64,000 nt of DNA from Citrobacter youngae ATCC 29220 (GTDB taxonomy: Bacteria > Pseudomonadota > Gammaproteobacteria > Enterobacterales > Enterobacteriaceae). The position numbers and the translations under genes were made by a program. The DNA lies in contig NZ_GG730299.1 in assembly GCF_000155975.1 (NCBI RefSeq), positions 1,766,782 through 1,830,781 of the forward strand. Reading direction: 5' to 3'. A model generated the notes under the pieces. That model had not been told where the DNA came from. It did no database searches and was given only the letters and a program-made list of their open reading frames with translations. Positions 62,663 to 64,000 of this stretch are shown here, piece by piece. The stretch's first letter is position 1. Each line of letters opens with the position of its first letter.

Positions 62663-62720
62663 AACCTGGCCCTATAAATAAGTATGTTGTAACTAAAAAG
62701 TATTCTGCATTGCGTTTTTA

Positions 62721-63554
62721 TTAAGGTGCGGTACGCGATGCCGTAGCGCCTGAGCGCGGCGGTAGCGCAAACATAATTAATGCCGGAATCAGGTAGATAA
62801 ACCAGACCGCGACTTCACTGACGCTTGGCGCCTCCTGATAGCCGAAGATTCCTTCCATCAACGTGCCAAACAGCGAGTGCGTTGAAAGCACGCTGCTTAT
62901 GTCAAATGCCACATCCTGAAAATGGTTCCATAATCCGGCTTCGTGGAAGGCGCGGATGGCTCCAGCGGCAAGACCGGCGGCCACCAGCAAAATGAACAGA
63001 CTGGTCCACTTGAAGAATGCCCCGAGATTGAGACGAATACCGCCGAGGTAAATCAGGTAACCCAACACCACCGCGGTTGCCAGCCCCAGCATTGCGCCTA
63101 ACGGCGGCCAGATGCCTACATCCTGCTGAAATGCCGCCAGCAGGAAGAACACCGACTCCAGCCCTTCACGAGCGACGGCAAAAAAGACCATCATCACCAG
63201 CGCCCAGCCGTGATGGTTCCCTTTTTGCAACGCGTTATCTACCGCCTGTTCAAGCTGAACTTTGACGTTGCGCGACACTTTACGCATCCAGAACACCATC
63301 CAGGTGAGGATCGCCACGGCAATGACCGCCACGATGCCTTCAAACAGCTCCTGCTCTTTTTGCGGAAATTCCCCGGTGGTTTCGTTGATGAAAATCCCTA
63401 AACCCAGGCATAACGCCGCCGCCAGCAGCACACCAATCCACATCACACCAATCCAACGACCACGCTGGGTCCGTTTCAGGTAGCTGGCAATCAGACTGAC
63501 AATCAGCGCGGCCTCTAACCCTTCGCGCAGCATAATTAGAAATGGAACAAACAT
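62721..63554 (-). CDS. efeU: EfeU ferrous iron permease (intact)
   Basis: 277 residues, seven membrane helices, two REGLE iron-binding motifs (LREGLEAALIV near residue 9; VAREGLESVFFLLAAF near 130). FTR1/OFeT family. The gene is intact, unlike the frameshifted E. coli K-12 allele. First gene of efeUOB. Confidence 0.95.
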   Translation of the reverse strand: MFVPFLIMLREGLEAALIVSLIASYLKRTQRGRWIGVMWIGVLLAAALCLGLGIFINETTGEFPQKEQELFEGIVAVIAVAILTWMVFWMRKVSRNVKVQLEQAVDNALQKGNHHGWALVMMVFFAVAREGLESVFFLLAAFQQDVGIWPPLGAMLGLATAVVLGYLIYLGGIRLNLGAFFKWTSLFILLVAAGLAAGAIRAFHEAGLWNHFQDVAFDISSVLSTHSLFGTLMEGIFGYQEAPSVSEVAVWFIYLIPALIMFALPPRSGATASRTAP

Positions 63555-64000
63555 GCGAAGAACCCTTAAACGTTATTCTCAGTCAATTGATGCAAAGAAA
63601 AGTAAATTACAGTGATAGTGATTATCATTACAGAAAAGAAAAACTCAAGCAGAATGTTTTGAGAATGATGACTGAATGTAAAAGGTTAGGCGGGTAATGG
63701 TTATGGTGAGTTTGCAGCGTAGGCAATAAAAGCCCCCGCACCTACGGCAATGTCATTCAGTTAAAGCCTCTGTTTCAAAAAGCATCACCTGTGTTAGTAG
63801 AAGTTATGAATATGCTCTCTCAGAGAAAGGGTTCCGTTCACCTTATGTTCATCTTTTCTCTGAAACACCGATTCCTGTGAACGTGTAAAGGGCGTTCTCC
63901 GCCACGCCCTTTACAATCCCGGCTCCCGGCGGGAAAATTGTTGCTGCGCAATACCCTCCGCTTATTCCTCCAGGCTACCGGGCCGGGCGCGAGGCAGCGT
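63555..64000. other. Region upstream of efeU to window end
   Basis: Contains the Fur box and, at 63885-63914, an 11-bp perfect stem (GTAAAGGGCGT/ACGCCCTTTAC). The last 120 bases can be read as a short PPRPLQSRLPAG-type ORF often seen as a repetitive, probably spurious annotation in enterobacteria. No gene called. Confidence 0.5.
63614..63632 (-). promoter_or_regulatory. Fur box upstream of efeU
   Basis: GATAGTGATTATCATTACA matches the Fur consensus (GATAATGATAATCATTATC) at most positions and lies 60 bases before efeU, predicting iron repression of efeUOB. Confidence 0.8.

Noticed and set aside
63885..64000. Short ORF PPRPLQSRLPAG at the window end
   Set aside because: This sequence type recurs as a probable spurious annotation in enterobacterial intergenic repeats; cut by the window edge.

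Overview
The window is a stretch of enterobacterial chromosome. The backbone genes match the Escherichia coli block mdtG/msyB to efeU in order, orientation and near-identical protein sequence: msyB, yceK, mdoHGC, clsC-ymdB, ymdA, both curli operons, ycdZYX, ghrA, serX and, at the far end, phoH and efeBOU. Curli and other protein variants lie close to E. coli and Salmonella but are identical to neither. With the accessory content this suggests a Citrobacter-like organism; that genus call is an inference.

Layout. 1-16.5 kb is core: osmoregulated periplasmic glucan synthesis (mdoG/H/C), cardiolipin synthase C with the YmdB macrodomain protein, curli (csgBAC and csgDEFG, divergent), the YcdX/YcdY phosphatase-chaperone pair and glyoxylate reductase GhrA. 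tRNA-Ser(GGA) at 16491-16578 marks the border. It is followed by about two and a half tandem 181-182-bp units, each carrying a copy of the tRNA 3' end. 17-31 kb is a mosaic of small resistance and detoxification genes: acetyltransferases, isochorismatase-like hydrolase, an MdtG-like exporter with a GntR regulator, arsH/arsRBC, a GIY-YIG protein, a LysE-type exporter, an erythromycin-esterase-like protein, an alpha/beta hydrolase and an EmrE homologue. Copies of a short hairpin-forming repeat separate them.

31.7-45.5 kb is the most unusual part: what looks like a complete bacterial sphingolipid (ceramide) locus. It has a serine palmitoyltransferase-like enzyme overlapping its own acyl carrier protein, an acyl-AMP ligase/acyl-ACP synthetase, a CerR-like NAD-dependent reductase, a GNAT-type protein in the place expected for bacterial ceramide synthase, and a phosphopantetheinyl transferase. 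Convergent to these is a seven-gene run encoding an LptF/LptG-like permease pair, a YtfJ-like periplasmic protein, an unknown protein, a flippase and two thymidylate-kinase-like P-loop proteins; a third such kinase lies just beyond on the other strand. The set reads as synthesis, head-group modification, flipping and export of a sphingolipid-type envelope lipid.

45.5-58.2 kb carries a Pit-type phosphate transporter, TMAO reductase torCA and a full cytochrome c maturation operon (ccmABCDEFGHI, with ccmH and ccmI as separate genes), which would mature the pentahaem TorC. From 58.6 kb the core resumes with a YciI-like protein, phoH and the Fur-regulated ferrous iron operon efeUOB. Relative to E. 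coli K-12, the phoH-serX interval, which there holds pgaABCD, is replaced by about 41 kb of accessory DNA.
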